This document shows positions 49,113-61,449 of a stretch of 64,000 bases of DNA, piece after piece; the first letter of the stretch is position 1, and each line of letters begins with the position of its first letter. Source of the DNA: Eretmocerus hayati (Eukaryota; Arthropoda; Insecta; Hymenoptera; Aphelinidae). The stretch lies in contig CM056743.1 in NCBI GenBank assembly GCA_029851415.1, positions 74,297,186-74,361,185 of the forward strand, in the 5' to 3' direction. A program made the position numbers and the translations under genes. The notes below the pieces were generated by a model. It saw only the letters and a list, made by a program, of their open reading frames with translations. It ran no database searches and had not been told where the DNA came from.

Positions 49113-51393
49113 ACATTTCGACGTAAAATTTTCTGATCTTCCGATTGCCGCAGTCAAAATTCCGAAATTCTGCCAAAAAATCGCCAAAACAGCCCAAAAA
49201 CCTCCAAAAAATGCATTTTTGGAAAAACTGGTTATACCATCAAATTTGTGTGTTAAAATGCAACAACTTTGGTTCCCATCAAAATTTGCGTAAATCGCTC
49301 GTTTCTCCCCCTATGGTAGCTTTTTGAGCGCCCCCATTCATTTTTCTGGCTCTCGCTCCATCTGGCTGGTGCACAGGCCTCAGGGTGGATTTAGAAAAAA
49401 TTTTGAAAATACCTATTTCGACGTAAAATTTTCTGATCTTTCGATTGCCGCAGTCAAAATTCCGAAATTCTGCCAAAGAACCGCCAAAACAGCCCGAAAA
49501 CCTCCAAAAACTGCATTTTTGGAAAAACTGGTTATACCATCAAATTTGTGTGTTGAAATGCAACGACTTTGGTTCTCATCAAAATTTGCGTAAATCGCTT
49601 CTTTCTCGCCCTATGGGAGCTTTTTGAGCGCCCCCATTCGTTTTTCTGGCTCTCGCTCCATCTGGCTGGTGCACAGGCCTCAGGGTGGATTTAGAAAAAA
49701 TTTTGAAAATACCTATTCCGACGTGAAATTTTCTGATCTTTCGATTGCCGCAGTCAAAATTCCGAAATTCTGCCAAAAAATCGCTAAAACAGCCCAAAAA
49801 CCTCCAAAAAATGCATTTTTGGAAAAACTGGTTATACCATCAAATTTGTGTGTTAAAATGCAACAACTTTGGTTCCCATCAAAATTTGCGTAAATCGCTC
49901 GTTTCTCCCCCTATGGTAGCTTTTTGAGCGCCCCCATTCATTTTTCTGGCTCTCGCTCCATCTGGCTGGTGCACAGGCCTCAGGGTGGATTTAGAAAAAA
50001 TTTTGAAAGTACCTATTCCGACGTGAAATTTTCTGATCTTTCGATTGCCGCAGTCAAAATTCCGAAATTCTGCCAAAAAACCGTCAAAACAGCCCAAAAA
50101 CCTCCAAAAAAATGCATTTTTGGAAAAACTGGTATACCATCAAATTTGTGTGTCAAAATGAAACAACTTCAGTTCCCATCAAAATTTGCGTAAATCGCTC
50201 GTTTCTCCCCCTATGGGAGCTTTTTGAGCGCCCCCATTCATTTTTCTGGCTCTCGCTCCATCTGGCTGGTGCACAGGCCTCAGGGTGGATTTAGAAAAAA
50301 TTTTGAAAATACCTATTCCGACGTGAAATTTTCTGATCTTTCGATTGCCGCAGTCAAAATTCCGAAATTCTGCCAAAACACCGCGAAAACAGCCCAAAAA
50401 CCTCCAAAAAATGCATTTTTGGAAAAACTGGTTATACCATCAAATTTGTGTGTTAAGATGCAACGACTTTGGTTCCCATCAAAATTTGCGTAAATCGCTC
50501 CTTTCTCGCCCTATGGGAGCTTTATGAGCGCCCCATTCGTTTTTCTGGCTCTCGCTCCATCTGGCTGGTGCACAGGCCTCAGGGTGGATTTAGAAGAAAT
50601 TTTGAAAATACCTATTTCGACGTAAAATTTTCTGATCTTTCGATTGCCGCAGCCAAAATTCCGAAATTCTGCCAAGAAAAACCGCCAAAACAGCCCAAAA
50701 ACCTCCAAAAAATGCATTTTTGGAAAAACTGGTTATACCATCAAATTTGTGTGTTAAGATGCAACGACTTTGGTTCCCATCAAAATTTGCGTAAATCGCT
50801 CCTTTCTCGCCCTATGGGAGCTTTATGAGCGCCCCATTCGTTTTTCTGGCTCTCGCTCCATCTGGCTGGTGCACAGGCCTCAGGGTGGATTTAGAAGAAA
50901 TTTTGAAAATACCTATTTCGACGTAAAATTTTCTGATCTTCCGATTGCCGCAGCCAAAATTCCGAAATTCTGCCAAGAAAAACCGCCAAAACAGCCCAAA
51001 AACCTCCAAAAAATGCATTTTTGGAAAAACTGGTTATACCATCAAATTTGTGTGTTAAGATGCAACAACTTTGGTTCCCATCAAAATTTGCGTAAATCGC
51101 TCCTTTCTCGCCCTATGGGAGCTTTATGAGCGCCCCATTCGTTTTTCTGGCTCTCGCTCCATCTGGCTGGTGCACAGGCCTCAGGGTGGATTTAGAAAAA
51201 ATTTTGAAAATACCTCATTCGACGTAAAATTTTCTGATCTTTCGATTGCCGCAGTCAAAATTCCGAAATTCTGCCAAAAAACCGCCAAAACAGCCCAAAA
51301 ACCTCCAAAAAATGCATTCTTGGAAAAACTGGTTATACCATCAAATTTGTGTGTTAAGATCCAACAACTTTGGTTCCCATCAGAATTTGCGTA
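49113..51393 (+). repeat. 300-bp tandem repeat, plus-oriented array (7.6 copies)
   Basis: The anchor TCGACGTAAAATTTTCTGAT (or a close variant) recurs near 49117, 49417, 49717, 50017, 50317, 50618, 50919 and 51219, so the period is 300, then 301 bp. Because 300 is a multiple of three, the same ~89-codon frame reappears in every unit, but each has a stop just after the conserved AAATTTGCG block. I therefore treat them as non-coding. Confidence 0.96.
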
Positions 51394-51562
51394 GTATATT
51401 AGCTATAAATAAAGTGGAACCTAGAGAAAAATACTATAAAGTCGAGAACATACGTGTCAAAAATATGAGGAGTACCAGTGCTATTCCACTAAGTATTGAC
51501 GTAGACAAAATCGAAAACATGGAGAGTAAATGCTGATAGTTCGATCAGGTCTCATCCATATA

Positions 51563-52650
51563 CACGGTTGGCCTGAACTGACTTCAAACCAAAGATGCTT
51601 GCCCCTCAGAATCGATTTTTCTCACTTCAAGTACATGATAAATGGAAGTTCTTCCCGCAAGAATGAAAATCTTTCGTCGAGCCGTTTTTGAAAAATGTGA
51701 AATTTATGGTTTTTTATTGGAATTTCCATAGTAATCTATCCATGCACGATTAAAATGCAGAATTTGTTCCTTCGCCAGAGTAACATCTAATGATTCGCGT
51801 AGTCAATTCTATTCTCATGCATATGATGAAATATTTTGAAGTAGAATCTCTGGATTGGGCAAACACTTGTCACGTTGAACGTGAGATAAGTCGAGGTTAT
51901 CCCGCTTTCAAAGGAAGTTCTTGCAAGAAACTGCTGGAAAATGTTGATCTACTGCAGACTCCAAATCATCACCGCATCAAGAAATTTGCTCAGCCATTCA
52001 AGGATTTCAGGGGAGTAGTGAGTTCGTGTTCCGGGAATGAACTGGAAACAAGTTATAGATCGTGTGTAGGAACCTTTTGAAGAAGTTATTTAGAGTTGGA
52101 GATTCCAGTTTCCCCGAAAGTTCACGCGGTATTCTTTCACCTTGAATAATTTTGTGAGATGAAGAAGATGGGCTTCGGATTCTATAGTGAGCAATTCATG
52201 GAATGAACAAATTTTGACTTCAACTTAACATGAAAAAATTGCATGAAGCAAATATTCTCAATATAACGAGAAACTTGTTACAGCTTTGTGTGTTTACAAC
52301 AGTATGCACAATCAAATCGTAATTTATTATTCATAAAATTGTTCCACTTTGAAGTGTGTTTTTTCTCATGAACTTCCGAGCATTGATTATTGTTGATCTA
52401 TACTTTCTGGATAATAATGATACACGCAAATATGTATCAAAGGTCGATTTCGAAGCTCATCCGTGATTATTCTGAGACTAATGTTAAAATCAAGATTCAA
52501 AATATTTCAATTTGACTTCTTTCGATTGTAGCTCCGTCGGATGTTCTCATTCTTGCGGGAAACAACTACCATTTATCACGTACTTGAAGGCAAAAGGAGA
52601 AATCTGAGTTGCAAGGACCTTTAGGCTGAAGTCAGTTTAGGCCGACCGTG
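51563..52650. mobile_element. 1.09-kb element with diverged terminal inverted repeats
   Basis: The left end CACGGTTGGCCTGAACTGAC is matched inverted at the right by CACGGTCGGCCTAAACTGAC. Similarity continues patchily inward for about 130 bp (TTCAAGTACRTGATAAATGG, CCCGCAAGAATGA). The frame at 51790-52080 has no recognised domain. No target duplication was found, and the divergence of the arms suggests age. Confidence 0.65.
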
Positions 52651-53252
52651 CGACATCATTGCTTGTCTCTCGACATCGTCGGATTCTGGATATTCGCCTG
52701 TACTATGAAATCGTTTCTAAAAACTATCCTTTTGATGGATTTCAACGTATTTCGATGTAATCAAGAATAAAGGGACTAAGCGGTTAAGCATAGTGAATCG
52801 GCCCTTGTCAGGTATGAGCCCCGGATTAATTTTCCCCAGTTTCTAACACCAAAGTGAGTGGGAAAGAAGGATCATTGGGTCCCGAGGTCGCCTATATTTT
52901 TTTTAACACCCTGAAACGACTCTAAAAAAGGCTAAAAATCGATGTTCCATCAACTGAATCGCATTTCAACGCATCTTACTGAATCTCTCTGAAAATTTTT
53001 TGACATATTCTTGAAACATTGACAATTTGAAACAAAGTATTTGCGTATCGCCAACTCTCCATTTAGGCCCCAAAAAAAATTCTTGAAAACTAAAAACCAA
53101 TTTTTCTCATAGAAATTGACCGAGGAAACGGGAAATTCTTATTTCAACGTGTTTGCCAGGAAAAAATACATCGGATATGGGTCTTTTCAGACATTCCCAA
53201 GTGGTGGAAAGTGGTCAAAATCGCCTAAAATCATTTCTAAAGCAAATTCCGA

Positions 53253-53593
53253 TTCAGTAATCAGCATCTCCTGCGCACGCGCATTGATCTACGTTCTGGA
53301 AAATAGTCACAATCGATAGCTGGTGCAATTTCCTTCAAAATGACCTCTTGACAAAGTCAATTTGATGCATTAGAACCCGAGATATAACTATTTTTAGAGG
53401 GAAAAAAATTCAAGGTACCAAATCCGTGAGGCGACGGTAAGCGTGGCGAGCCCAGTGATGATTGGATGCTCATATTTCCGCTTTTGCTGCATGAAATTCA
53501 CTTCGGCAGAGGGTCATTTTGAAGGAAATCGCGCGGGCTATCGTTTAAGAATAGTTTCAGAACCCAGAAATCACGCGCATGCGCAGAAAATAG
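53253..53593. repeat. Imperfect ~100-bp inverted repeat
   Basis: The arms about 53253-53361 and 53489-53593 pair imperfectly (shared GATTTCCTTCAAAATGACC-like and TGCGCAYGCGC blocks) around a ~127-bp spacer. It could be an old MITE. Confidence 0.55.
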
Positions 53594-55272
53594 CAGTTTA
53601 TTGTCTATGTGGCAAGATTTTCATGCTTATTGTGGTGTAAGATGATCAAGATTCACGTCCGCGTTGTTCTCGATTCCTTAACTCCCCAATCTCTGTGATC
53701 TCCTCATTCACACGATAAAATACTGGATGAATTGACTAGATTTCCCTGAAAATTCTAGGGGCTTTATAAACACAGGTGGGGACCAAATGAGCAGATGGGC
53801 AGACCCAGGGTCACTACATAGTACCGGCCCGTATATTCCGTATAAGACATAAGTGTAGAAAAGGTAGAGCCTTGTTCTGTCACCTTCTTCATATACCCTC
53901 CTCATTACTATAGTCTATAAGCTATTCTGCATAGATATATATATATATATGCATGTGATCGATGAACCTAATTAGATGCGCGCTTTTGCGCATGCGCTTA
54001 GACAGCTGACTGTTGATCCTGTAACTCGTCATTGTAGAACCCCTTTTAATATTATACACCGCACCAATTTGATTTTTCTTCGCGGGCAGACTCTGCTCGG
54101 GACATCTGTCCATCGAGGTGTTCGTTAACGGTACTCCCTTTGACAAAACTTCCATTGGAACATTCCAAATCGACTCTCGTAACGGATAAAATCGGATCAG
54201 AAGTTCATCTCTAGATACCGCGATTATTTTCTTGCATTTTATCGAGCAAATTCCAAAAATCACGAAAAAATATAGAGCAATCAGACAGCTGTGCCAGATT
54301 TTAATTGTTATTGCATTGAATCTTGAAGTTGCACAAATGCTCATTCCCACCACCAATGATGTCCAATATGTGGTTTAGCCTGCAGGCATAGTATGAGTTG
54401 TCAGCAATTTGCCGGCTTGATTTCAAAATCTAAACTTCACAAGTGAAACTTGATCAACTGAAAGTGTTGTGCCAAATAAGTAATACGCAGTTATGATTTC
54501 TCAGTCAAGAGTTGCAGCGACAAATAAAAAAATGTTCTAGTTGAGAATAACCTCATCTTTTTACACTTGAGCGATGAGCTGCTCAAGAAAGGATGTTTAC
54601 AGAGGTAATCTAGTGGCAGTGTCCCTGGTGAATGTGCAACTCAGAATCAAAAAACACTTCCTTCGTTTTAAGAGTTCTGAGATGAAGCTGTAATAAAACT
54701 GGTTCAGTTTCTTATACAATTGAGCTTGGGAGGAAGAACCCACTATCATTCATTTGTGTGAATTATCATATCCAAAAATCCTTGCTTCAAGAGTCCAAGC
54801 TATTTGACAACCAGGATTTTGTATATAGTGTGAGTATATATTCTAATTATGAATTCTCAATCCACGTACACCTAGCACTCAAGCATGCAATCCTCTTCTT
54901 CCTTCACTCGAGAGGGGAATGCATTAATTCTGTGACTGTGACAGTGGTTGATCTTACAATGAGTTATAACCAAAGAGTTCTTGCACTTGTGCTGCAGAGT
55001 GCTTTTTGAAATGATTCCTTGTAATCACAAAATGTTAGTGGATCCTCATGGAGATAGCAATTATGATGAAAATGGAGTTGAATTTGTCGTTTCATTTTAC
55101 AAACATTTAAATGAGTTCAAAAAGCTAACACAGGTACCTACTAACATTTGCAGAATTCCTAGGACTTTCAACATCAATTTTCACCTCCAAAAATTCATGC
55201 GAATGTCTTGTAACAAAAACAGCCCTCATCAAATGTTGTCAGTGCTTCTTCCGCAAATCATAGCTGCATCTG
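53594..55272. other. No gene recognised
   Basis: Contains a short (TA)n run at about 53935-53950. Frames at 53922-54356 (minus), 54758-55009 and 54981-55313 (plus) have no recognisable domain; the last runs into the MITE at 55273. Part of 54.4-56.3 kb could be the 5' half of the transposon carrying the transposase below. Confidence 0.35.
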
Positions 55273-55603
55273 ACAAGGGGAGGTCATGGTCTGTGGGACG
55301 GGGATTCGGCTGAAACTCTGGGAATCATCTCCTTTTGGCACCAAAAGATAATATCCAAAACCGCTTACTTGAATGCTGAAGCGTTTTGGAGCTACAACCC
55401 ATGACATTAGCATTGCCCGTATAGGCCCATGTTAAAAAGTCGCATATATAGATATACTGACAATGATAATCTCTATAGCTGTAGCTCTAAAACGCTTTAG
55501 CATTCAAGTAAGCCGTTTTGGATATCATCTTTTGGTGCCAAAAGGAGATGATTCCCAGAGTTTCAGCCAAATCCACGACCCACAGACCATGACCTCTCCT
55601 TGT
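55273..55603. mobile_element. MITE related to the one at 21.3 kb (copy 2)
   Basis: A ~331-bp inverted-repeat element. ACAAGGGGAGGTCATGG at the left pairs with its near-exact complement ending at 55603, and inner arms (GAATCATCTCCTTTTGG, CGCTTACTTGAATGCT) also pair. The core has TTAGCATTGCCCGTATAGG and CCATGTTAAAAAGT, which match the 21307-21630 core in the opposite sense. TGA occurs directly outside CAAGG at both ends (3 bp). Confidence 0.78.
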
Positions 55604-56330
55604 GAGTGTACAAGCTCTTCCAATCAACTATAATGTGAAATTATCAATCTCAATTTGGTACACAGGGGGATGTGACAGCTGGATAGTACTCGAAGGAAAT
55701 TGTTGGAGGTTTTTAATGGTAGAACACTCTTGTGAATAGAAGTCAATCAATGTTAAATCAATGGATTTGCCTTCGTACAACTCCTTGAAATGTGCAAGGT
55801 ATGGGATGTACCTCTGGAAACTGACTTAGGTCTCAGATTATCACCACGTCAGATTTTTGCACTATTATGACAGAGGCGAATGTCAGTTATTGGATACTCC
55901 AATAAAAACACAATGATAGGTGAGTCTTTCCCAATCATACTCAAGTGGTTGAATCAATGCAACCTGAAAACTTGATGGAGAGATGTTGTGTCAAGGGTCA
56001 ATTTAATCTCATCTGAAATGCACAAGTACTCTACTTTTGAATAGTTTTATCTTGAATGAATTTCAACTAGTTTGATGATCAATGTGTAGATAATTGTAGT
56101 GAATAGAATTGGGTATCGGTCACAGGAAATAGTTTGATCTCAAATTGGAAATATGTAAAACTCATAAGAATGATTGATTTACAGATCAGTCTCCTACACA
56201 AACTAGTCATTGATACAACCACGAGATGAAGTTTATACTGCAGCTTTTTCTGCTTCTGAAAATCCTATTGATTTTGGGATGCAGTGTTGAGACTAAATGC
56301 TCAACTACGCAACTGTTACTCGCATCAAAC
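55604..56330. other. 5' flank of the transposase, no gene seen
   Basis: A/T-rich sequence without coding similarity, probably part of the transposon upstream of its transposase. Terminal repeats were searched for by eye and not found. Confidence 0.35.
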
Positions 56331-58541
56331 ATGTCAAAACCAATTCTCAGGTATGATCTTATTGATTCTTTACATTGAATCTTCCGGTAAACATTGAAAT
56401 ATGAATCTTTTTATTGTAGCACTTCAAAGGTTAATGATAGAGGTGAGCCTGTGACATCTTGTAAGAAGAATGAAGACACCAGATGTATTTATTGTTATCA
56501 GTCAATCAAAAAGTTGCCAAAAAGCGAGCAAATAGTTCTTACTGAGCAATCAATTCAACGCATCTCTAAGTTTTTTTAAGAGGATCTCAGAGTTGGATCT
56601 CTTATTTGTAAGAAATGTTATGGATCACTTTACAAACGAGCAAGCAAACGTCCAAGACTAGATGAGCCAGTACCTATACAGAACGATCAACATGCCCAAA
56701 ATTCTCAAGGAAGTCAGTCATCAAACTTCTCTGAGTCACCTCCGATACCATCTCAACAATCTTCTGGTGAACTTTATGAAATCCCTGAAGAAAAAGAAAT
56801 TGAGTACGTTAATGTACCTCTTGCGAGAACCATAATCTCTAGCGGGTATTGTTTCATTTGTCAAGCCAAAAATGACCTCGTTGTCGTTCCAGAGGAGGCG
56901 CGTCTTCAAGTTTTTTCACTGAGACAGATTTACATTCCAAAGAGAAATCGTTGTTGCTTAAGACATTTGATCCAAAAAAGATTGCTTTATCGTAGCGAAG
57001 TGGATGATTTAACCATCTATTCAAATGAGTGTTCTATTCCTAGTTCAGAATTCACCACTTTTATGTCACGATTGAGTCACAAAATTAATGAAGGTCTGTT
57101 TGAACATATCGGCGAGTGAAGTATATCAGACGCGCGTTTGAAAGTTTTCACTGGACTGACTTCAGATGAATTGAAAGATCTGGTTAGCAAAATGAAATCA
57201 CTACGTGCTTCGGACAATAGAAATGCAATTCAAGCTGTTGTAACCTGTTTGTTCAAACTACGGACTGGAAATTCTGATGAAGTAGTCGCTTCAATTTTGG
57301 ATCTCAAAAATCCTCGACTAGTATCTCATTTTTGTACATCAGTTTTGAATTCATTTGAAGTTGATATTCTAGCCAAACGATTCGGACCCACTGTCTACAC
57401 TAGAGATTATCTTATCAAAAACCACACGTCTCCCGTAGCCAATAAATTATTCAATATTGGGAACCGATTGGCACTGATTTGTGATGGAACATACATAAGC
57501 CATGAAAAGAGTTCCAATAACGCTTATCAAAGAAAATCGTACTCTGGACAAAAGAAGAAACCTCTCTGTAAACCCATGACCATTTGCACAACAGATGGAT
57601 TTGTTGTCGACTTGCCTGGACCATTTTATGGAACACAGAACGATGCCACTATAATGAAATTGATAATGGAAGATCCAAATGGAATACGGCGATTGTTGAA
57701 GCCCGGAGATATTTTCATTTTGGACCGAGGATTTCGGGATGTGAAGAGTTATTTAGAAGGACTCGGATTTGTTGTGATGATGCCCGCCTTGAAAGGCAAC
57801 CAGAAACAGTTGACAACAGTCGAAGCCAATGAATCTAGGAAAGTCACCAAATGCCGTTGGGTAGTAGAAGCCGTTCATGGCATTATAGGTAGAAAATGTA
57901 AACTATTGCACAACCAAGTCGACAACAAGCTACTTCCAAAAATAGGACTGTATGCTCGCATAGCTTGCTATCTTCATAATGAATATGGAAGAAGATTAAA
58001 TAGTGACTTAGGAATGGAAGATGCTATCTTCGTGAGGATGACCCAAGACGTTCACGATACCAATCAACTTGCTCTAGAAGTTGAAGAGAAGCGATGGAAC
58101 AGACGGTCTTCTTTGCTGTCGAAGGTGACCTCGAATGACATCCAAGATTTTCCTGAAATGACGGAAGATGACTTAAAGATCCTGTTCACTGGATCTTATC
58201 AGTTATCCCAAGCGGTTTCTTATTTGGCCGAGATTTACGATGATGACGGCAACATAGCCCTCAGTTATGTTAAGGAGTCGCCAGACACAATCAAATTCGA
58301 AGTGAGGTCACGGCATGTAAACAGAAAAATGTATAAATGTTTTATAAAATATGACAGCCGATACGCTGGCATTCGCGCCATAGCCGGATATTGCTGCGAG
58401 TGTGCCAATGGACTCCGCACCATCGGATGCTGCTCGCACGTGGCATCTATAATTTATTACTTGTCAGGTATTTGTCGCATATCATTAGACCAGCTGAAAT
58501 TCTCAGCCGAATATTTGAACACGAAGGTTTGGAACCAGTGA
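56331..58541 (+). pseudogene. ISL2EU-like DDE transposase with SWIM zinc finger, two stops
   Basis: Reading starts at ATG 56331, leaves a 20-base exon at CAG|GTATGA, crosses a 69-bp intron (56351-56419, ending TTTTTATTGTAG) and continues in one frame to 58541. That frame is broken only by TAA at 56577-56579 and TGA at 57118-57120. The N-terminal part has paired zinc-binding motifs (CIYC...CKKC, then CFIC...RCCLRH). The 467-codon segment from 57138 carries the DDE_Tnp_4-type catalytic core: CDGTYI (D116), FILDRGFRD (D196) and WVVEAVHG (E244), counted from 57138. Near residues 420-434 is a SWIM-type CxC...CxH finger (CECANGLRTIGCCSH). Such proteins are transposases of the PIF/Harbinger-ISL2EU group, cutting and joining transposon ends in the nucleus. 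The catalytic part is intact and conserved, so the stops look recent. Sequencing error or read-through are alternatives. Confidence 0.88.
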
Positions 58542-59374
58542 TAGCAGATGATAGTGAGTACGAAGACTGAGAGAACTCAAAAATTCTCTAGGAACAGGGA
58601 CCGTCAGCATTTGAAACTCTTGGATATTTTTTCTACTTTGAATGTGGTTTTCGATCATTACTTGCTTTGATAACTTCCAGAAAATACTCATGTGATTAAT
58701 ATTGATGCAAAATATACTTTAAACCTAACCATATGAGTTTTCAGTCTTTCTGTGCTATAACCTTGACGATTATTGGAACGGTGACAATGGAAGATAGCGG
58801 AACCTTGCCATAGTTACGATGGAGATCATCAGGCAATTTATTCCACGAAGCAATTGTACTAATCACGGACGAGTTCTCATAGATATTCGAAGTCCACTTT
58901 GGCGTAACAAGCTCTCAATCGGGTCGACGTTTAGACCCAACACCATCGACGGGACGAAATACCAACCGTTTCCTCAGATAACTAGGTTGTAATGATGTTA
59001 ATACACTTACTAACAGGCATATGCTGAGATCATTACGACGAAGCAGATAGGGCATGATATGATACTTATTATATAAAGGTGTAATGTGTTCTGACTTTCG
59101 AAAGGAAACAACGAAATGAATCGCTGCATTTTCTCACCTAGTGAGTTTGATTCCTTCTCTTTCAGACAAGTCAAGGAAAAGCCCTCGACAATATCAAGGT
59201 TAGGAAGAACGAGAGACCTGAAAAGCTGTAACCTAGTGATTTTAAGGTATGTCTCCTGGGACAATCAGGATGGAAAGTTTCAGCGAGTCGTGTTGTTCTG
59301 ATAGCAACGTGACCTCGACGTCTTTTATGTACAATTGCGTATACACAACAAAGCAGCTCGTGCACGTACACACT

Positions 59375-59384
59375 CGCGCGCGCG

Positions 59385-59435
<51 letters not shown>

Positions 59436-59439
59436 GCGC
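59375..59439. repeat. (CG)9(CA)20(CG)n microsatellite
   Basis: Nine CG units (59375-59392), twenty CA units (59393-59432) and about three further CG units form an unbroken alternating pyrimidine-purine tract within the retrotransposon relic. Translations of this tract are artefacts. Confidence 0.97.
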
Positions 59440-60117
59440 TCTCCGCTGGGCAAAAGTTCAACGTTGCGCGCGGCCAAACGTCACTAATATTCGAGCCCCC
59501 GTGTAAACAAAATAAATTGGCACGGGTCCCTATATTTGGCAAGGATGAAGATAACACCTGAATGAATTACATATCAATTCTTGAGTGAGTTCCCCGGAAA
59601 ATCGTCAGAGCATTCGTGAGAACTGTTCAAAAAAGTCGCCTTCTGCTGCGTCGTTCCTATCTTTCGCGTGTTGCGAGCTCGAATTTCCGATATAAAATAC
59701 TCGGAAACAAAATGGATAGGCACCTTCAAATTCCGCCAGAAGGTGTGTTATGGATAGTTGAACCACCACACAAATCTCCAGAAGATCCTCTAAATTTAAG
59801 AAAACCCGGGGACATACCCTAAGATGATGACCACAGTTACGTAGTTCACTCGAAGTTGCGAAACAATTCCTGGCTATGTTATTGCATTGACTCCGCATAC
59901 TTAAGCAACCATCTAGGCTTACTCCTAATACCTTCATAGTTTAGGAGTACCCAACCGTCTGATCACCAACTTTGACTGGTGGGATATTTTTCCATCCATC
60001 TTGTTCAAAAGTAACGAGATCCAAACTTTAGGGCTCTAGATTTAAATGCGTTCAATCCAAGCCCACTTTTCTATCCCCAAATTCGGAATAACCGAATATC
60101 CTCATCGACAACTCCCC

Positions 60118-60172
60118 AATGTACTGTGCATCATTGATAACAAACAATGTACTGTGCATCGTTGATATTACC
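60118..60172. repeat. Two-copy 28-bp tandem duplication in the RT relic
   Basis: AATGTACTGTGCATC followed by RTTGATA occurs twice, 28 bp apart. It lies just downstream (on the minus strand) of the HADD box and adds a small insertion to the relic. Confidence 0.75.
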
Positions 60173-60690
60173 GTGGTACTAGATATTTTTGTCGTCCGCA
60201 TGAAAATGAGATTCACAGTAACAACAGATAGAGGTCGCATCGTTGGCCAGAAGAGATTTAAATGGAGCCTCGGCTTTGGATCCTTAAGGGACACCTGTGT
60301 GACGAGACAAAGTCGTGGAACGAGTCCCGTCAGGGGGTTGGACTACAAAAGATCTACCCGTTCAGGAAAACTCCACCTATTTGCATGCCGCGTCAGGGAA
60401 ACGATATCTCTCTCATTCTTGGATGAAGATTTTGACATTTACCATATCAAAAGCACAAGAAGAATCAAGAGTGGCCAAGAGCGCTATTACCTTTTGATCT
60501 ATATTACCTCTAGTACCATTGACGATCTTAGTGGGTACCTTGTGCGTACTGTGGTTTTTACGGAATCCTGATTGCATTGGACTGAGTCATTTTTGGTAAC
60601 GAAATCCATTACTTGCCTATGTGCCATTCGTCGCAGTAACTTCGCCAATAACACAAAATGCTAATCGGACTGACGTTCTTAGGTCCGGAC

Positions 60691-60964
60691 GAGGATTTCA
60701 CTTTCACATCTTGATTATCACATAGAAGACAACACATTCACACTCAAGTGACATTTTGTTAGATACTTAACCAAAAGTGGCAACCTGTTAGTTACCGGTG
60801 TAAATTCAATGAGTAAACATCGATCAGGTATGTACAGAATCTAAATAGTGAAGTAAATTGCTGCTACAGTCTGCAAAGAAGGCATTCACATTTCACGCCA
60901 CCCCGATTGTGGTCGAAATTGAAACCGAGTCGAGAATCTCGAGATAAGTTGTTCGATGGACAAT
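60691..60964. other. No gene seen
   Basis: A short non-coding gap between the retrotransposon relic and the dispersed repeat. It has no endonuclease-like reading on the minus strand. Confidence 0.35.
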
Positions 60965-61225
60965 CGATTCGAGTTTCGTAACGCGGCTGAAATCTTGACG
61001 CGAGAAGATTGTAAGGGGTTGAAATTCGCGAGCGAGATATTCCAATTATGAAACCTGTCAAGAGCAAAGTGACTCGTGGTTACCCATGTTTATGACCAAA
61101 ATAACGGGTTCTGATGGATCAAGGCCCCTCTGAAGCCAGGGAAGCATGAAAGAAGTAAGTTCGAAAAAGTGTGTGACGTTTAAATGGCTCAACTCAGTGT
61201 TCGAAGCCCGGTGACCTTGCGCACC
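60965..61225 (+). repeat. Dispersed repeat, copy 3 (TATA lost)
   Basis: GTAACGCGGCTGAAATCTTG, ACCAAAATAACGGGTTC, AAGCATGAAAGAAGTAAG, AAAGTGTGTGACGTT and CTCAACTCAGTG follow the order of copy 1 (17530-17760). Where copy 1 has TATATAAGGCACGG this copy has TTCGAAGCCCGG, so the TATA box is gone. Confidence 0.6.
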
Positions 61226-61447
61226 CACCATAGAGATATTCTCCAGTAGTGGAGGCATGTGCCCGTTTCCATCAAGACAGCGGAATATGAGAGAAATGGT
61301 CAGGTCATGCTTCCATCTCTGTCTAATTCCGCGTGTCTACGCAGCTTTAGCTCTCACTTCCTTCTTCCTAAACTCTCCCTACTCCTCCGACTCGTACGAC
61401 CGTTCCCATTCGGAATTGGAGCTGCTAGTATTAATTCCATGTAGAGA

Positions 61448-61449
<2 letters not shown>

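Larger units (their letters stand above)
58730..60690 (-). pseudogene. Degraded non-LTR retrotransposon reverse transcriptase
   Basis: Read on the minus strand, reverse-transcriptase landmarks appear in order but in shifting frames. These are PKNVSPISIL (60690-60656), QSGFRKNHST-like (60575-60545), ATLDSSCAFD (60474-60444), TGVP-stop-GS (60302-60278, normally VPQGS), the catalytic box as HADD where Y/FADD is usual (60202-60191), and KVLGVSLDG (59937-59905). Near the 3' end lies ISTIASWNKLPDDL (58870-58815). This order is typical of Jockey/CR1-group non-LTR elements. Stops and frameshifts are many, and a CG/CA microsatellite sits within it at 59375-59439. No endonuclease domain was found upstream, so it is 5'-truncated. 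The order and spacing make the assignment firm; the clade is less sure. Confidence 0.85.

Noticed and set aside
47544..51394. Repeated ~89-codon frames (FSGSRSIWLVHRPQGGF) in the 300-bp arrays
   Set aside because: The period of 300 keeps the frame by arithmetic; every unit ends in the same stop, overlapping frames on both strands are equally open, and no known domain is present.
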